Part shown: positions 10,545-18,478 of the stretch, in pieces | How positions within the stretch are numbered: position 1 is the first letter of the stretch | Layout: every line of letters begins with the position of its first letter | Source: Nocardioides phosphati | Lineage (GTDB): Bacteria > Actinomycetota > Actinomycetes > Propionibacteriales > Nocardioidaceae | NCBI RefSeq assembly: GCF_014646375.1 | Contig: NZ_BMNI01000004.1 | Span: 202,060-266,059 of the forward strand | Length of the DNA: 64,000 nt | Reading direction: 5' to 3' | Notes under the pieces: generated by a model | Database searches by the model: none | The model's input: the letters and a program-made list of their open reading frames with translations, nothing else | Told to the model about the DNA's origin: nothing | Program-made: the position numbers and the translations under genes

Positions 10545-11690
10545 TCAGCCCGGCTCGGGGCGGTCCGCGCTGTCGATCCAGTTGCGGCTCGGCAGCGGGA
10601 TCGCGTCGGTCGCCTCGAGCGCGCGCATCCCGGTGAGCTCGAGCAGGTCCACGGTGAGACCCCGGAGCATCGCCAGGACGACCTCGATCGAGAGGGCGTG
10701 CGAGCGGCCCAGTCCCGAGGTCCGGTGGCCGACGGCGAGCAGCGCCTCGCGGGCCGGCAGCAGGTCCGTGCCGTCGGCGAGCGCCCTCGCCACCAGGTCC
10801 GCGGCGTCGGCGAGCTCGCGGCAGACCTCGGCGTACGCCGGCGGGACGGGCGCGCGGTGGTACGCCGCCACCGCCGTACGCCGCACCAGCACGCGCGTCG
10901 TGCGCAGCGCCTTGTCGACGGGGTCGGCCAGCGCGACCATCTGCTTCATCCGCTCGCGGTGGTGGTGGCGCAGCGGCGACACGGTGACCGCCAGCGCCTC
11001 GTCGGCAGCGGCGCGGAGCTCGCGGACCAGGCGGTCGGTGGTGCGGGCGTCGGCGAGCAGCTCGAGCGCCGGCTCCACCTCGCCCTCGACCATCACGTCG
11101 GCCGCGGCCCGGAGCAGGCCGGCGACCTTGCGCACCACGACGGCCGCCTGCTCGCCGGGCCTGCGCAGCGCGGCACCCGGCACGACGGCCGCCGCCAGCA
11201 GCGCGAACCCACCGCCGACCAGCGCGTCGATCCAGCGGTCGATCGGCTGGCCCGTGCCGGTCTGGGAGGCGAGCGCGGTGACGATGATCGACTGGACGGC
11301 CGCCTGCGTGACGATCAGCTGACCACCGTCGAGGAGGATCGCGGTGCTCATCGCGATCACCACGACGAGCCCGATCTGCCACCAGCCGCTGCCGAGCAGC
11401 AGCACGAGCATGTCGCCGATGAAGACGCCGAGGGCGACGCCGACCGCCACCTCGGCGACCCGCCGCAGCCGCTGGCCGAACGACGTGCCCAGCGCGACGA
11501 CCGCCGCCACCGGCGCGAAGAAGGGCGTCGCGTGGCCGAGCACGTCGGCGGCCACGAACCACGCAAGCGCCGCCGCGACCGCGCACTGCCCGATGTGCCA
11601 CGCCTTCGCCCGCAGCCGGCGACGGCGCGCGGCAAGCGAGGTGCGCCCCCGGGTGCGGACGACGTCGAGCGGGGGCAGCGGGAGCTCCAT
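10545..11690 (-). CDS. FUSC-family (aromatic acid exporter-like) membrane protein
   Basis: 381 residues. The first ~180 contain about six hydrophobic helices with a VGVALGVFIGD core typical of FUSC/ArAE proteins; the rest is a helical cytoplasmic domain rich in Ala, Glu and Arg. Family members export aromatic or organic acids, but the substrate is not readable here. AAGGA precedes ATG 11690. It is divergent from the wax-ester synthase gene. Confidence 0.75.
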   Translation of the reverse strand: MELPLPPLDVVRTRGRTSLAARRRRLRAKAWHIGQCAVAAALAWFVAADVLGHATPFFAPVAAVVALGTSFGQRLRRVAEVAVGVALGVFIGDMLVLLLGSGWWQIGLVVVIAMSTAILLDGGQLIVTQAAVQSIIVTALASQTGTGQPIDRWIDALVGGGFALLAAAVVPGAALRRPGEQAAVVVRKVAGLLRAAADVMVEGEVEPALELLADARTTDRLVRELRAAADEALAVTVSPLRHHHRERMKQMVALADPVDKALRTTRVLVRRTAVAAYHRAPVPPAYAEVCRELADAADLVARALADGTDLLPAREALLAVGHRTSGLGRSHALSIEVVLAMLRGLTVDLLELTGMRALEATDAIPLPSRNWIDSADRPEPG

Positions 11691-11802
11691 GTCCGAATCC
11701 TTCCAGACCGGACCGGCGGGGGGAGCGGGTGGCTAGGCTGCCCTGCATCCGGCCCACCCGGCGTACGCCGCGGCGTACGACTGGAGGAGAAGAGGCAGCA
11801 CC

Positions 11803-13224
11803 ATGGCGACCCCCATCGATCCGCAGTCCCTGGCGTTCTTCCTGGCCGAGAGCCGGAACATGCCGATCCACGTGGGCGGGCTGCTCCTCTTCGAGAAGCC
11901 CGACGACGCCGGCGACGACTACGTGCGCCGCCTCTACGAGGAGCAGCTGCTCACCGACCGGCTCAACCCGCTGTTCGCCAAGCGGCCGCACCGCTCGCTC
12001 GCGACGGCGGGCCAGTGGGTGTGGACCGAGGACGAGAACTTCGACATCGAGCACCACGTCCGCCACAGCGCCCTGCCCTCGCCGGGACGGATCCGTGAGC
12101 TCCTCGACCTCACCTCGCGCCTCCACGGCCAGCGGCTGGCGAGCGACCGGCCGCTGTGGGAGACGCACCTGATCGAGGGCCTCGCCGACGGCCGGATCGC
12201 GATGTACACCAAGATCCACCACGCCCTCGTCGACGGCGTCTCCGCTATGCGGCTGCTCTCGAGCAGCTTCTCCCCCGACCCCGACCAGCGCGGCATGAAG
12301 CCGCCGTTCGCGTGGCAGGAGAAGGCGCCGCGCGAGGCCCGGGAGCGGAGCCGCAGCGACCACGCGAAGGCGCTGGCCGAGATCCCGCCGAGCGCGATCC
12401 GCTCGACGCTGGCCGCGATCGCCGACGCCGCCGGGCTGCCGGGCGCGACCCTCAAGTCGCTGGGCAACTCGCTCGCGCTGCCGAAGGCCGGCCCGGTCTC
12501 CTTCGCAGCCCCGAAGACCATCCTCAACCAGCGGATCACGGGCGCCCGCCGCTTCGCCGCCGACGACTGGTCGTTCGAGCGGCTCAAGCGGGTGGGCAAC
12601 GCCACCGGCACGACGATGAACGACGTCCTCCTGGCGATGAACGGCGGCGCCCTGCGCGCCTACCTCGAGGACCTCAACGCCCTGCCCGACACCTCCCTGG
12701 TCTCGATGGTCCCGGTGGGGCTCAACGCCAAGCAGTCGGGCATCGCCTCGACCGCGGGCGGCAACGCCGTCGGCACGCTGATGGTCCGGCTCGGCACCGA
12801 GCTCGCCGACCCGGCCGACCGGCTCCAGTCGATCCACGAGTCGATGGCCGCCGGCAAGGAGATGATGGCGTCGATGACGAAGTCGCAGATCATGGCGATG
12901 GCCGGTCTCGGCATGGCGCCGTCGATGCTGACCCCGCTGCTGCGCCTCAACAGCGTGGTCAACCCGCCGTTCAACATCACCATCTCCAACGTGCCGGGGC
13001 CGAAGCAGCCGATGTACTACAACGGCGCCAAGCTCGTCGGCATGTACCCCGCCTCCGTGCCCATGCACGGTCAGGCGCTCAACGTCACCGCGGTCTCCTA
13101 CAACGGCCAGGTCGGCCTCGGCCTGACCGGCTGCCGCCGCACCGTGCCGCACCTGCAGCGCCTGCTGGTCCACCTCGAGGACGCCCTGGTCGACCTCGAG
13201 CGCGCCGCCGGCGTCCAATCCTGA
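11803..13224 (+). CDS. Wax ester synthase / diacylglycerol acyltransferase (WS/DGAT)
   Basis: 473 residues from ATG 11803 with GGAGGAGA upstream. The catalytic HHxxxDG motif is at 139-145 (HHALVDG); the C-terminal WS/DGAT domain includes NISNVPGP and a GGNAVGT stretch. These enzymes join acyl-CoA to a fatty alcohol or diacylglycerol for storage lipid, a common actinobacterial trait. A PAP2-type enzyme gene follows after 26 bp and could act on phosphatidic acid to give diacylglycerol; that link is inference. Confidence 0.9.
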   Translation: MATPIDPQSLAFFLAESRNMPIHVGGLLLFEKPDDAGDDYVRRLYEEQLLTDRLNPLFAKRPHRSLATAGQWVWTEDENFDIEHHVRHSALPSPGRIRELLDLTSRLHGQRLASDRPLWETHLIEGLADGRIAMYTKIHHALVDGVSAMRLLSSSFSPDPDQRGMKPPFAWQEKAPREARERSRSDHAKALAEIPPSAIRSTLAAIADAAGLPGATLKSLGNSLALPKAGPVSFAAPKTILNQRITGARRFAADDWSFERLKRVGNATGTTMNDVLLAMNGGALRAYLEDLNALPDTSLVSMVPVGLNAKQSGIASTAGGNAVGTLMVRLGTELADPADRLQSIHESMAAGKEMMASMTKSQIMAMAGLGMAPSMLTPLLRLNSVVNPPFNITISNVPGPKQPMYYNGAKLVGMYPASVPMHGQALNVTAVSYNGQVGLGLTGCRRTVPHLQRLLVHLEDALVDLERAAGVQS

Positions 13225-13250
13225 CGTCTGTGTAGTACAACTGGGGAGTG

Positions 13251-14033
13251 ATGGGGCGCCTTCGGAGAGGGCTCGGGCCGGCTACACGTGAACTCGCGCT
13301 TATCGCAGCGCTCTACCTCTTCTACTGCGCTGCGCGCACCGCTGCGAGCAGCGACCTGCGGGCAGCCACCGCCCGTGCGACCCAGCTCCGGCGCCTCGAG
13401 CGTGTCCTGCACCTGCCCGGCGAGGGCTGGTTCAACCGGCTCGCGACCGACCATGCATGGGTCGGGGTGACCGCGGACTACTGGTACGCCAGCCTCCACT
13501 ACCTCGTCACCGCGGGCGCCCTGGTCTGGCTCTTCGGCCGTGGCCGCACGACGTACGTCCACGCCCGCCGCGCCCTCGTGCTGGCCACCCTGGTCGCGCT
13601 CGGCTTCTACCTGACCCTGCCGACCGCACCGCCCCGGATGATGGACGGGTTCACCGACATCATGGCGCTCCACTCCGACCTCGGCTGGTGGGGCTCCTCC
13701 GGCTCGGCGCCCCAGGGCCTCGGCGGCCTGACGAACGAGCTCGCGGCTCTCCCCTCGATGCATGCCGGCTGGGCGCTCTGGGTCGCACTCGCCATCTGGT
13801 CCGTGACGGCCTCGCGACTGCTGCGGTGGCTCGGTGTGGTCTACGCGCTCGGCACCGACGTGGTCGTGGTCGTCACCGCCAACCACTGGCTGGTGGACGT
13901 CGTGCTCGGCCAGGCGATCATCGCGGCCGCGTGGTGGGTCGTCCACCGCACGCCGTCCGCACCGCGCCCGGCCCGCGTGCCGGGCGAGGTCGCTCAGCCG
14001 ACGAACCGGTACGCCGCCACGCCCGCGCCGTAG
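13251..14033 (+). CDS. PAP2-type membrane phosphatase (Aur1/inositol-phosphotransferase-like)
   Basis: 260 residues from ATG 13251; GTG 13248 would add one. About five or six hydrophobic helices. The PAP2 signature is split as LPSMHAGWA and NHWLVDVVLG, giving the paired catalytic His and Asp of the superfamily. The Trp/Tyr-rich TM layout (DYWYASLHYLVT) resembles the Aur1-like PAP2_3 group. It probably dephosphorylates or exchanges a phospholipid head group at the membrane. The gene overlaps the 3' end of the convergent DNA methyltransferase by 40 bp. Confidence 0.8.
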   Translation: MGRLRRGLGPATRELALIAALYLFYCAARTAASSDLRAATARATQLRRLERVLHLPGEGWFNRLATDHAWVGVTADYWYASLHYLVTAGALVWLFGRGRTTYVHARRALVLATLVALGFYLTLPTAPPRMMDGFTDIMALHSDLGWWGSSGSAPQGLGGLTNELAALPSMHAGWALWVALAIWSVTASRLLRWLGVVYALGTDVVVVVTANHWLVDVVLGQAIIAAAWWVVHRTPSAPRPARVPGEVAQPTNRYAATPAP

Positions 14034-15217
14034 GTCGCTGCAGCCGCGCGGAGCCGTGCCTCGGTGATCTCGCTGACCCGCTCGAAGCCGGCCGCGCGGG
14101 CAGGCGAGCCGGCACGGGTCGGCTCCGGGGCGTTGACGCTGATCGAGAGGCGCGAGCCCCCGTCGGCCGCGTCGGCCAGCAGCGCCGCGTGCCCCGTCGT
14201 ACCGGAGCCGGCGTAGAAGTCGAGGACGACGGCGTCGGGCGGGTAGGTCTCGAGGATCCTCCGGAGCAGGCCGGTCGGCTTGGGTGACTCGAAGACCTTG
14301 CCGACGAGCGCCTTGACCTCGGCGACCGCGGTGTCTGTCGAGCCGACCTCGTCGTGGGTCCAGATCGTGCGGAGCTTCTTGCGACGGTCGGGGTGGAGCC
14401 AGTCGCGCTGGAAGATGTCGACGCGCTCCCCCAGCCGGCCGCGGATCGTGCGGCAGACGAGGTCGTCGGGGCGCTCCGCGGCGAGCGCGACCGACCAGCG
14501 CCACACGGCAGGGGCGCCGTCGCCGAAGACCGGCCAGATCTCCCGGGCGCCCTCGAAGGCCTGCACGCCGACGCGGCCGGTGACCGGGTCGCCGTACAGG
14601 GGGTAGGCGAGCGTGCGGCACGTCTCGGGGTTGGACTTCTTGTTGGTGTTGCGCAGCGGGAGGTGGCGGAAGCGGCGGCCGTCGTCGTGGACCTGCGGGA
14701 AGTCGAGCTCGCTCACCTCGTGTGTGCTCGTCGGGTCGAGCGCGCAGTCGGCCAGCGAGCGGGCGTAGACGAGGAGGTACTCGTGGTTCGTCGCGAAGAA
14801 GGGACCGAGCTGACGGCCCTTGGCGTTGAGGTTGACGACCACCTGGGCCACGAAGTTCCGCTCGCCGAAGACCTCGTCGAGCAGCAGCCGCAGGTGCGCG
14901 ACCTCGTTGTCGTCGATGCTGGCGAAGAGCGCCCCACCCGGCGCCATCAGGTCACGCGCCGCCTCCAGCCGGGGTCGGAGCATGCCGGTCCAGGCCTCGT
15001 GGCGCCCGCGCCCGTAGCCCTGCTTGTCGGCGTACGCGAAGCCGTTGCCGGTGTTGTAGGGCGGGTCGATGTAAACCAGGTCGACCTCGCGCCCGCCGAG
15101 CTCGGGCAGCTTCGGGAGCAGCGGCAGCACGTCGAGGTTGTCGCCCTCGACGAAGACCGTGCGCGCGCCGTCGGGACCCGCCGGCGGGTTGCCCGGGTCG
15201 GGGCGCAGCTCGGCCAC
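13994..15217 (-). CDS. Orphan beta-class (type III Mod-like) DNA adenine methyltransferase
   Basis: 407 residues from GTG 15217. Motif IV DPPY is at 51-54 (DPPYNTG) and motif I DFYAGSGTT is at 333-341, the beta-class order of type III Mod subunits. The region between is the target-recognition part and is shorter than in typical Mod proteins of 600 residues or more. No restriction (Res) helicase gene is next to it. The start is 3 bp after the stop of a small upstream gene, so the two look coupled. Possible roles are an orphan epigenetic methylase or a remnant of a restriction system. Confidence 0.85.
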   Translation of the reverse strand: MAELRPDPGNPPAGPDGARTVFVEGDNLDVLPLLPKLPELGGREVDLVYIDPPYNTGNGFAYADKQGYGRGRHEAWTGMLRPRLEAARDLMAPGGALFASIDDNEVAHLRLLLDEVFGERNFVAQVVVNLNAKGRQLGPFFATNHEYLLVYARSLADCALDPTSTHEVSELDFPQVHDDGRRFRHLPLRNTNKKSNPETCRTLAYPLYGDPVTGRVGVQAFEGAREIWPVFGDGAPAVWRWSVALAAERPDDLVCRTIRGRLGERVDIFQRDWLHPDRRKKLRTIWTHDEVGSTDTAVAEVKALVGKVFESPKPTGLLRRILETYPPDAVVLDFYAGSGTTGHAALLADAADGGSRLSISVNAPEPTRAGSPARAAGFERVSEITEARLRAAAATYGAGVAAYRFVG

Positions 15218-15220
15218 GCC

Positions 15221-15562
15221 TCAGGCCCGCGGAGCCCGGACGCGCCTGGCCAGGTCGGCGTGCGCGAGCAGCACCTCGAAGGGCAGGTTGGACGGCGGGT
15301 ACGTCGCGATCGGCTGGTTGCCGGTGAACACGACGTACGCCGTGGTGCCGCCGGGCGCGACCTTGAGGATCGAGCCGTCCTTCACCGTGGCCGCCTGCTT
15401 CATCGCCTTGCGGCGGGCGGTGACGGACTTCGCCCGCTTCGCCGCGGCGGCACCAGCCTGCTTGCCGCCGTTGTCCCAGGCGATCTTGGCCTGCGGGCCG
15501 TACTTCACGGCGAGCTTCGCGCCCGCCCCGAGCACCTTCGCGGTCGTGGTGGCCTTGCCCAT
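15221..15562 (-). CDS. Small Ala/Lys-rich hypothetical protein upstream of the methyltransferase
   Basis: 113 residues from ATG 15562. Unrecognised. It begins MGKATTTAKVLGAGAKLAVK, has a basic Ala-rich middle, then a more globular segment (GSILKVAPGGTTAYVVFTGNQPIATYP). The stop is 3 bp before the methyltransferase start. It is divergent from another basic hypothetical gene at 15665. The charge suggests nucleic-acid or membrane contact, but no function can be assigned. Confidence 0.6.
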   Translation of the reverse strand: MGKATTTAKVLGAGAKLAVKYGPQAKIAWDNGGKQAGAAAAKRAKSVTARRKAMKQAATVKDGSILKVAPGGTTAYVVFTGNQPIATYPPSNLPFEVLLAHADLARRVRAPRA

Positions 15563-15646
15563 CGGCTCTCCCCTTGTCGTGCGCCCGCCGGTGCGTGCCG
15601 GCCGGCGTGTGAGGTGCCCCGCGTCATCGACCGGCGGGACCCTTCC

Positions 15647-15658
15647 GACGATATCGTC
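15647..15658. promoter_or_regulatory. 12-bp palindrome GACGATATCGTC before a hypothetical gene
   Basis: A perfect palindrome with its right half over the TATCGT box of the rightward gene starting at 15665. It could be an operator or simply the promoter core. Confidence 0.4.
15652..15657 (+). promoter_or_regulatory. -10 box TATCGT
   Basis: TANNNT box 7 nt before ATG 15665, consistent with a leaderless start. Confidence 0.4.
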
Positions 15659-15664
15659 CGGCGC

Positions 15665-16042
15665 ATGAAGAAGCCGCGCCTGCCACAGATCCCGAAGGCA
15701 GCCCTGCCCGCACCCCTCTCCGCGGCGCTGCCCTCGCCGGCGACGGTGCGGACGTCGGTGCGGACCGCCCGGCTCGCGGTGAAGGTGACGGTCGCGGCCG
15801 TCCCGCCGGTGATCCGGCACGGCGACCTGCGCGCCGTGAAGCACCTGCCGTTCGTGCTCACCCACCTCGACGACGCGGCCGTCGTGGCCGGCGCGATCAC
15901 CGACCCGGTCGGCAGCGCGGTCCGCGCGCCCGGCGCAGCCGCGCGCCTCGGCGTACGTGGTGCCGTGGGCGGGGCCCGCCTCGGTGTGCGTGGCGGCAAC
16001 GCGGTGCTCCGCACGCCGGGTCGCGTGATCCGCCGCCGCTGA
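15665..16042 (+). CDS. Basic hypothetical protein
   Basis: 125 residues from ATG 15665. Unrecognised. It is Pro/Ala-rich at the start and Arg/Gly-rich at the end (GVRGAVGGARLGVRGG), with one mildly hydrophobic middle (VKVTVAAVPPVI). No Cys, no signal peptide, no known motif. It faces away from the small gene at 15221-15562. Codon bias fits a real high-GC gene, but support is limited to that, the promoter-like box and the gene spacing. Confidence 0.5.
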   Translation: MKKPRLPQIPKAALPAPLSAALPSPATVRTSVRTARLAVKVTVAAVPPVIRHGDLRAVKHLPFVLTHLDDAAVVAGAITDPVGSAVRAPGAAARLGVRGAVGGARLGVRGGNAVLRTPGRVIRRR

Positions 16043-16060
16043 CGCGCGGTCTCCCCGCTG

Positions 16061-16345
16061 TCAGGCGGGGCTGTTGCCGGCCGTGTCCGTGCCGGCGAGC
16101 GGGTCGGCGGGGAGGTCCTCGGGCTTGACGTTCTCCGGCTGCAGCCACTGCAGCCCGTTGCCCATGAAGGTGTGCACGAAGCCGCAGCGCAGGCAGACCG
16201 CACCGTCGGCGGACTTGTTGGCCCAGTCGAGGTCGAAGAAGGACATGCCGCTCGTGTTCATCTTGATCTCGCGCTGCAGGAACCGGGTGCCACCGCAGAC
16301 GTGGCAGGCCAGGAAGCGCTTCAGCGGCATCAGGTAGACGTGCAT
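16061..16345 (-). CDS. Small zinc-ribbon hypothetical protein
   Basis: 94 residues from ATG 16345. Two CxxC pairs (CHVC near residue 15 and CLRC near 52) could bind one zinc ion. The core between them, MNTSGMSFFDLDWANKSADG, and the following HTFMGNGLQW look conserved-like. The tail is Pro/Asp-rich. Function unknown. It is divergent from the THUMP-like methyltransferase with a 40-bp spacer. Confidence 0.65.
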   Translation of the reverse strand: MHVYLMPLKRFLACHVCGGTRFLQREIKMNTSGMSFFDLDWANKSADGAVCLRCGFVHTFMGNGLQWLQPENVKPEDLPADPLAGTDTAGNSPA

Positions 16346-16373
16346 GGCCTCAGGGTCCCACGCACGACTTCGT

Positions 16374-16379
16374 TACGCT
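16374..16379 (+). promoter_or_regulatory. -10 box TACGCT
   Basis: TANNNT box 6 nt before GTG 16386; leaderless-type promoter. Confidence 0.5.
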
Positions 16380-16385
16380 CCGCGC

Positions 16386-17576
16386 GTGGACCTCGATGCC
16401 TTCCGCTGGCTGCTCACCGACGCCGGCCAGCAGCTGCTCGGCCGCGCCGCCCATGCGTACGCCGACGCGGCCGGCGACCCGGTGGCCGCGGCGTCCGCGG
16501 TGCGCAGGATCGAGCCGGACGCCGCGCGCGCGACCGCCGCGCTGAGCCAGGTGCAGCTGCGGGTGCGCGCGGTGGCGAAGTTCGGCGACGACGCGCTGCG
16601 GATGTACTTCGTGCCCGACGCCCTCGAGCAGGCCACACGCCCGCGGATCGCCGCGCACCGGGCCGCACGACTGGCCGCCTTCCAGCCCACGAGCGTCGTC
16701 GACCTCGGCTGTGGCATCGGCGGCGACCTCGCGGCGTTCGCGCGGGCGGGGCTGACCGCCGCCGGTGTCGACCTGGACCCGCTGCGCGTGGAGGTGGCCC
16801 GGGCCAACCTCGAGGCGCTCGGCCTGCAGGGTGCGGTGATGGTCGCCGACTCCACCCAGCTCGACCTCGACGGCTTCGGCGCCTGCTTCGCCGACCCGGC
16901 GCGGCGCACGAGCTCGGGAAGGGTTTTCGACGTCAACGGCTGGACGCCCTCGTGGGAGTTCGTGCTCGGCCTCTTCGCCCGCGCCTCGGTCGTCAAGGTC
17001 GCCCCCGGCATCCCCCACGACCTGCTCCCCGAGGGCGTCGAGGCCGAGTGGGTCAGCGAGGCCGGCGACCTCAAGGAGGCCGCGCTCTGGTCCCCGTCGC
17101 TGGCCACCGCGCGCCGCCGCGCAACCGTCATCCCGGCCTCCGGCGGGCTCGCGACGCTCACCGACGAGGACGACCCGTGGCAGGGGCAGGCCGAGCGGCC
17201 GGTCCGCGCGATGGGCGGCTACCTCTACGAGCCCGACGACGCCGTGATCCGCTCCGGCCTGGTCACCGCCGTGGCCGCGGGCGTCGACGGCGGCCTGGTC
17301 GACGAGAAGATCGCGTGGGTCACCGCCGACAGCGCGTTCCGCACTCCCTTCGCGCGCACCTATCGCGTCGTCGAGGAGCTCCCCTACCGCGAGAAGCAGC
17401 TCAAGGCGGCCCTGCGCGAGCGGGGCATCGGACGCCTCGCGATCAAGCCGCGGGGCGTGCAGGTCGTGCCCGAGCAGCTGCGCAAGCGGCTCGCGCTGAG
17501 CGGCGACAACGAGGGCACGCTGGTGATGACCCGCGTGGCCGGCGCCGGGGCGGCGTACCTCGTCGAGCCGCTCTGA
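16386..17576 (+). CDS. THUMP-like class I SAM-dependent methyltransferase
   Basis: 396 residues from GTG 16386. The SAM-binding DLGCGIGG is at 106-113, followed by the acidic GVDLDPLRVE strand, and DPARR near 175. The C-terminal ~80 residues (YREKQLKAALRERGIGRLAIKPRG) resemble the THUMP-like domain found with this family in actinobacteria. An RNA or small-molecule methyl acceptor is likely, but the substrate is unknown. The start is preferred to one further upstream because a TACGCT box sits 6 nt ahead. Confidence 0.78.
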   Translation: MDLDAFRWLLTDAGQQLLGRAAHAYADAAGDPVAAASAVRRIEPDAARATAALSQVQLRVRAVAKFGDDALRMYFVPDALEQATRPRIAAHRAARLAAFQPTSVVDLGCGIGGDLAAFARAGLTAAGVDLDPLRVEVARANLEALGLQGAVMVADSTQLDLDGFGACFADPARRTSSGRVFDVNGWTPSWEFVLGLFARASVVKVAPGIPHDLLPEGVEAEWVSEAGDLKEAALWSPSLATARRRATVIPASGGLATLTDEDDPWQGQAERPVRAMGGYLYEPDDAVIRSGLVTAVAAGVDGGLVDEKIAWVTADSAFRTPFARTYRVVEELPYREKQLKAALRERGIGRLAIKPRGVQVVPEQLRKRLALSGDNEGTLVMTRVAGAGAAYLVEPL

Positions 17577-17605
17577 TTCAGCCGCCGCGGGCATCAGCCC
17601 GGGAG

Positions 17606-17611
17606 TACCGT
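17606..17611 (+). promoter_or_regulatory. -10 box TACCGT
   Basis: TANNNT box 6 nt before ATG 17618; leaderless-type promoter. Confidence 0.5.
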
Positions 17612-17617
17612 CGTCGC

Positions 17618-18478
17618 ATGGCGGAGATGGCAATCCCGGACACGCCTGTGAACGGCCCCCTGACCCGGCGGGCCCGCAGGCGGCGCTACCTCATGTGCCC
17701 GCCCGACCACTTCGCGGTCACCTACGAGATCAACCCGTGGATGGACGTCTCCCGGCCGGTCGACGCCGCGCTCGCCCGGGCGCAGTGGGAGCACCTCCGC
17801 CGCACGTACGTCGACCTCGGCCACACCGTCGAGCTCGTCGACCCGCTGCCCGGCCTGCCCGACATGGTCTACGCCGCCAACGGCGCCTTCACCCTCGGCG
17901 GCCGCGCGCTCGCCGTACGTTTCCGGCACCCCGAGCGTGCCCCCGAGGCCCCGGCGTACGCCGCGTGGCTGGCCGCCGCGGGCCTGCAGGTGACGGAGCC
18001 GGTCGCGGTCAACGAGGGCGAGGGCGACTTCCTGCTGGCCGGTGACTGGCTGCTCGCCGGCATGGGCTTCCGCAGCGACCCGGCCGCCCACGCGGAGGCG
18101 CAGGAGCTCTTCGGCATCCCCGTCGTCTCGCTGCAGCTCGTGGACCCGCGGTTCTACCACCTCGACACGGCGCTCGCGGTGCTCGACGACCGCACCGTCG
18201 CGTGGTGGCCGCCGGCGTTCAGCCCGGGCAGCCAGGCGGTCGTGCGCCGCCTCTTCCCCGACGCGATCGAGGCGACCGAGGCCGACGCCGTCGCGTTCGG
18301 GCTCAACGCGGTCTCCGACGGGCGCCACGTCGTGGTCGCGGCCGCAGCCCACGGCCTGCGCGCCCAGCTCGCCGACCGCGGCTTCGTGCCGGTGCCGGTC
18401 GACATGTCCGAGCTGCTCAAGGGCGGCGGCGGGGCGAAGTGCTGCACGCTCGAGGTCCGCTCGGAGGAGGTCGCGTGA
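17618..18478 (+). CDS. Guanidino-group hydrolase (DDAH / arginine dihydrolase-like)
   Basis: 286 residues from ATG 17618. The pentein-fold catalytic set is present: acidic NEGEGDF (132-138), His181 in FYHLD and nucleophile Cys275 in GGGAKCCT. Asn88 in YAANGAF occupies the position where arginine dihydrolases of the ArgZ type are reported to carry Asn; I recall this and could not check it. The family converts arginine or methylarginine to citrulline, or arginine directly to ornithine. GTGA coupling to ornithine aminotransferase favours an arginine-to-ornithine product, but DDAH activity is not excluded. Confidence 0.82.
   Translation: MAEMAIPDTPVNGPLTRRARRRRYLMCPPDHFAVTYEINPWMDVSRPVDAALARAQWEHLRRTYVDLGHTVELVDPLPGLPDMVYAANGAFTLGGRALAVRFRHPERAPEAPAYAAWLAAAGLQVTEPVAVNEGEGDFLLAGDWLLAGMGFRSDPAAHAEAQELFGIPVVSLQLVDPRFYHLDTALAVLDDRTVAWWPPAFSPGSQAVVRRLFPDAIEATEADAVAFGLNAVSDGRHVVVAAAAHGLRAQLADRGFVPVPVDMSELLKGGGGAKCCTLEVRSEEVA

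Noticed and set aside
10504..13218. 904-codon minus-strand frame opposite the WS/DGAT gene
   Set aside because: Crosses the FUSC gene in another frame and has no motif; WS/DGAT on the plus strand has its HHxxxDG site.
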